NCBI GenBank assembly: GCA_031254795.1
Contig: JAIRTS010000130.1
Span: 1 to 6,255, forward strand
DNA length: 6,255 nt
Direction: 5' to 3'
Source of the DNA: Treponema sp.
Lineage (GTDB): Bacteria > Spirochaetota > Spirochaetia > Treponematales > Breznakiellaceae
In this document: piece after piece, positions 5,491 to 6,255 of the stretch
Numbering within the stretch: the stretch's first letter is position 1
Layout: every line of letters starts with the position of its first letter
Notes under the pieces: model-generated
What the model saw: the letters and a program-made list of their open reading frames with translations, nothing else
Databases searched by the model: none
What the model was told of the DNA's origin: nothing
Translations under genes and position numbers: made by a program

Positions 5491-5520
5491 ATTATACAGC
5501 AAGGTCTACAATACATGCAA
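5491..5520 (-). promoter_or_regulatory. Promoter of birA
   Basis: On the minus strand a perfect -10 box TATAAT (5491-5496) is preceded after 18 bp by TTGCAT (5515-5520), a partial -35. Transcription would start near 5484, giving a leader of about 38 nt that contains AAGGAG (5458-5463 region) and GGAG (5451-5454). No biotin-operator-like long palindrome is seen, in line with a ligase that lacks the DNA-binding domain. Confidence 0.5.
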
Positions 5521-5591
5521 ATAGAGAGGAAGCCCTCGCCAACAAAAAAATGGCGGCAGACTGTTTTCACCGTTACATAATTTCCTCCGAA

Positions 5592-5639
5592 CCGAAGATC
5601 CGCTGAATCGAAGGTTCACCGAACCTCACCCGTCTTCGG
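5592..5639. repeat. Nested inverted repeat
   Basis: Outer arms CCGAAGA (5592-5598) and TCTTCGG (5633-5639) are perfect 7-bp complements. Inside them AGGTTC and GAACCT (5612-5617, 5621-5626) make a perfect 6-bp hairpin with loop ACC. A competing pairing is possible between TCCGC (5599-5603) and GCGGA just beyond the outer arm. The inner hairpin resembles a T-arm, but no cloverleaf can be drawn, so it is not a tRNA. It may be a structured RNA, a protein site or a palindromic repeat. Confidence 0.4.
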
Positions 5640-5750
5640 CGGACGCGCAGGCGGCGAATCCCGAATAGGACGCTCATCGCCAGCCACAAGATAAACGCGC
5701 CCTTCCCGAATTTTTCGCGCCTCCTTCCCACGGCGCGCTTATTCAAGGTA

Positions 5751-5780
5751 TTGCAATTTTAAGGCGCGTTATGCTATTCT
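5751..5780 (+). promoter_or_regulatory. Promoter of the aldo/keto reductase gene
   Basis: TTGCAA (5751-5756) and TATTCT (5775-5780) are 18 bp apart, each matching four of six consensus bases. A perfect TATAAT (5781-5786) follows immediately, but it lacks a -35 at the right distance and would start transcription within the ribosome binding site. The first pair therefore fits better, with a start near 5787 and a leader of only about 14 nt. Confidence 0.4.
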
Positions 5781-5800
5781 TATAATTGTAAGGGAGGAAC

Positions 5801-6255
5801 ATGTTTTATAGAAACTACGGCAAGACAGGGCGTCGGGTGTCGGCTCTCGGCTTGGGTTGCATGAGGTTGCCTCGTGATGTAAACGAGGAGAAGGGTGAAG
5901 CTCCGGTCAATAAGGAAAAGGCGTTTGAGCTTATCAGGTACGCGGCCGATAATGGAATCACGTATTTTGACACGGCGTTAGGCTACCACGGCGCCACGAG
6001 CGAGGCTATTTTGGGCGAGGCTCTGGAGGGGGGGCGCCGCGAAAAAGCACTGATTGCGACAAAACAGCCGTTCAGCGAGATGAAAACCCAAGACGTCATC
6101 AGACGGAACCTTGAAAACACCCTGAAAAAATTGCGTACAGGGTATATCGACGTGTACCTTATTCACAATATCCAGAAACAGTCGTGGGAAGACATAAAGA
6201 AACGAAAAATCATTGAAGAATTCGAGCGATTCCGCAGTGAAGGGCTTATTCGCAA
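5801..6255 (+). CDS. Aldo/keto reductase, N-terminal part (COG1453-like), cut by window edge
   Basis: 151 complete codons are present and the frame is open at the edge. The product is an NAD(P)H-dependent oxidoreductase with the TIM-barrel fold of the aldo/keto reductases. The opening YRNYGKTGRRVSALGLGCMRLP is typical of the predicted oxidoreductases in COG1453, which usually run to about 370-400 residues and end in a 4Fe-4S ferredoxin-like domain; that end is outside the window and cannot be checked. The catalytic tetrad is complete: Asp57 (in YFDTA), Tyr62, Lys88 (in IATKQP) and His122 (in DVYLIHN). The SWEDIKK segment at 128-134 also fits that group. The start is ATG 5801, preceded by AAGGGAGG (5790-5797) 3 nt away, a strong site with slightly short spacing. 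It is divergent from birA with its own promoter. The substrate cannot be predicted. Confidence 0.92.
   Translation, partial: MFYRNYGKTGRRVSALGLGCMRLPRDVNEEKGEAPVNKEKAFELIRYAADNGITYFDTALGYHGATSEAILGEALEGGRREKALIATKQPFSEMKTQDVIRRNLENTLKKLRTGYIDVYLIHNIQKQSWEDIKKRKIIEEFERFRSEGLIR

Larger units (their letters stand above)
5447..5800. other. Intergenic region between birA and the aldo/keto reductase gene
   Basis: The 354 bp hold two divergent promoters at their ends and no convincing gene. The middle contains the nested inverted repeat at 5592-5639 and smaller stems: CGCCA/TGGCG (5537-5541 with 5551-5555) and CGCGCC/GGCGCG (5716-5721 with 5732-5737). A minus-strand frame of 34 codons (5677 down to 5573) begins with ATG but has no ribosome binding site. 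The adjacent frame is also arginine- and proline-rich and open over part of the same stretch, which could mean decayed coding sequence. No tRNA or terminator with a T-run was recognised. Confidence 0.5.

Noticed and set aside
5612..5626. tRNA T-arm resemblance (GGTTC with complementary arm)
   Set aside because: No acceptor, D or anticodon arms can be placed around it and the loop is only 3 nt.
5716..5737. Terminator from the CGCGCC/GGCGCG stem
   Set aside because: The T-run lies before the stem on the plus strand and becomes an A-run after it on the minus strand, so neither orientation gives a terminator.

Overview
The window carries three complete protein genes and one gene cut by the right edge, with two gene-free stretches. 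The base composition is mixed, roughly half G+C by eye, with AT-rich promoters. Gene starts are compact and one protein has a spirochaete-style lipobox (FSGC). These features and the general look of the large TPR protein suggest a Treponema-like spirochaete, perhaps a gut treponeme. That assignment is inference: there is no rRNA or other decisive marker here.

Layout. Positions 1-583 hold no convincing gene but much structure: an operator-like palindrome (11-22), a near-consensus sigma70 promoter (47-74), an 87-bp array of the 7-mer TCGCTTG that starts on the last base of the -10 box (74-160), a long imperfect hairpin (233-272), smaller hairpins, and two intrinsic-terminator-like hairpins followed by T-runs (334-361 and 509-539). 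Read together, 81-361 looks like a short transcription unit without a good protein gene, so a structured RNA is the best candidate. Minus strand 584-3367 is a 927-residue protein with a degenerate P-loop ATPase-like region and a TPR-like C-terminal half. A 114-bp divergent promoter region separates it from plus strand 3482-4585, a lipoprotein zinc aminopeptidase of the COG4324/PF10023 type, whose -10 box lies so close to the ATG that the mRNA is predicted to be leaderless. Minus strand 4595-5446 is a biotin protein ligase (BirA catalytic and C-terminal domains, no DNA-binding domain), convergent with the aminopeptidase and only 9 nt from it. Positions 5447-5800 contain the birA promoter, a nested inverted repeat and the promoter of the last gene. 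Plus strand 5801 to the edge is the N-terminal part of an aldo/keto reductase that resembles the ferredoxin-fused COG1453 group.

Working together. Orientation alternates (minus, plus, minus, plus), so each gene appears to be its own transcription unit and no operon is visible. Biotin ligase is housekeeping, the aminopeptidase is an envelope protein, the reductase is metabolic, and the TPR protein may be a signalling or scaffold protein. There is no evidence that they form one pathway. The most unusual part of the window is the promoter, heptamer array, hairpins and terminator unit at the left end.
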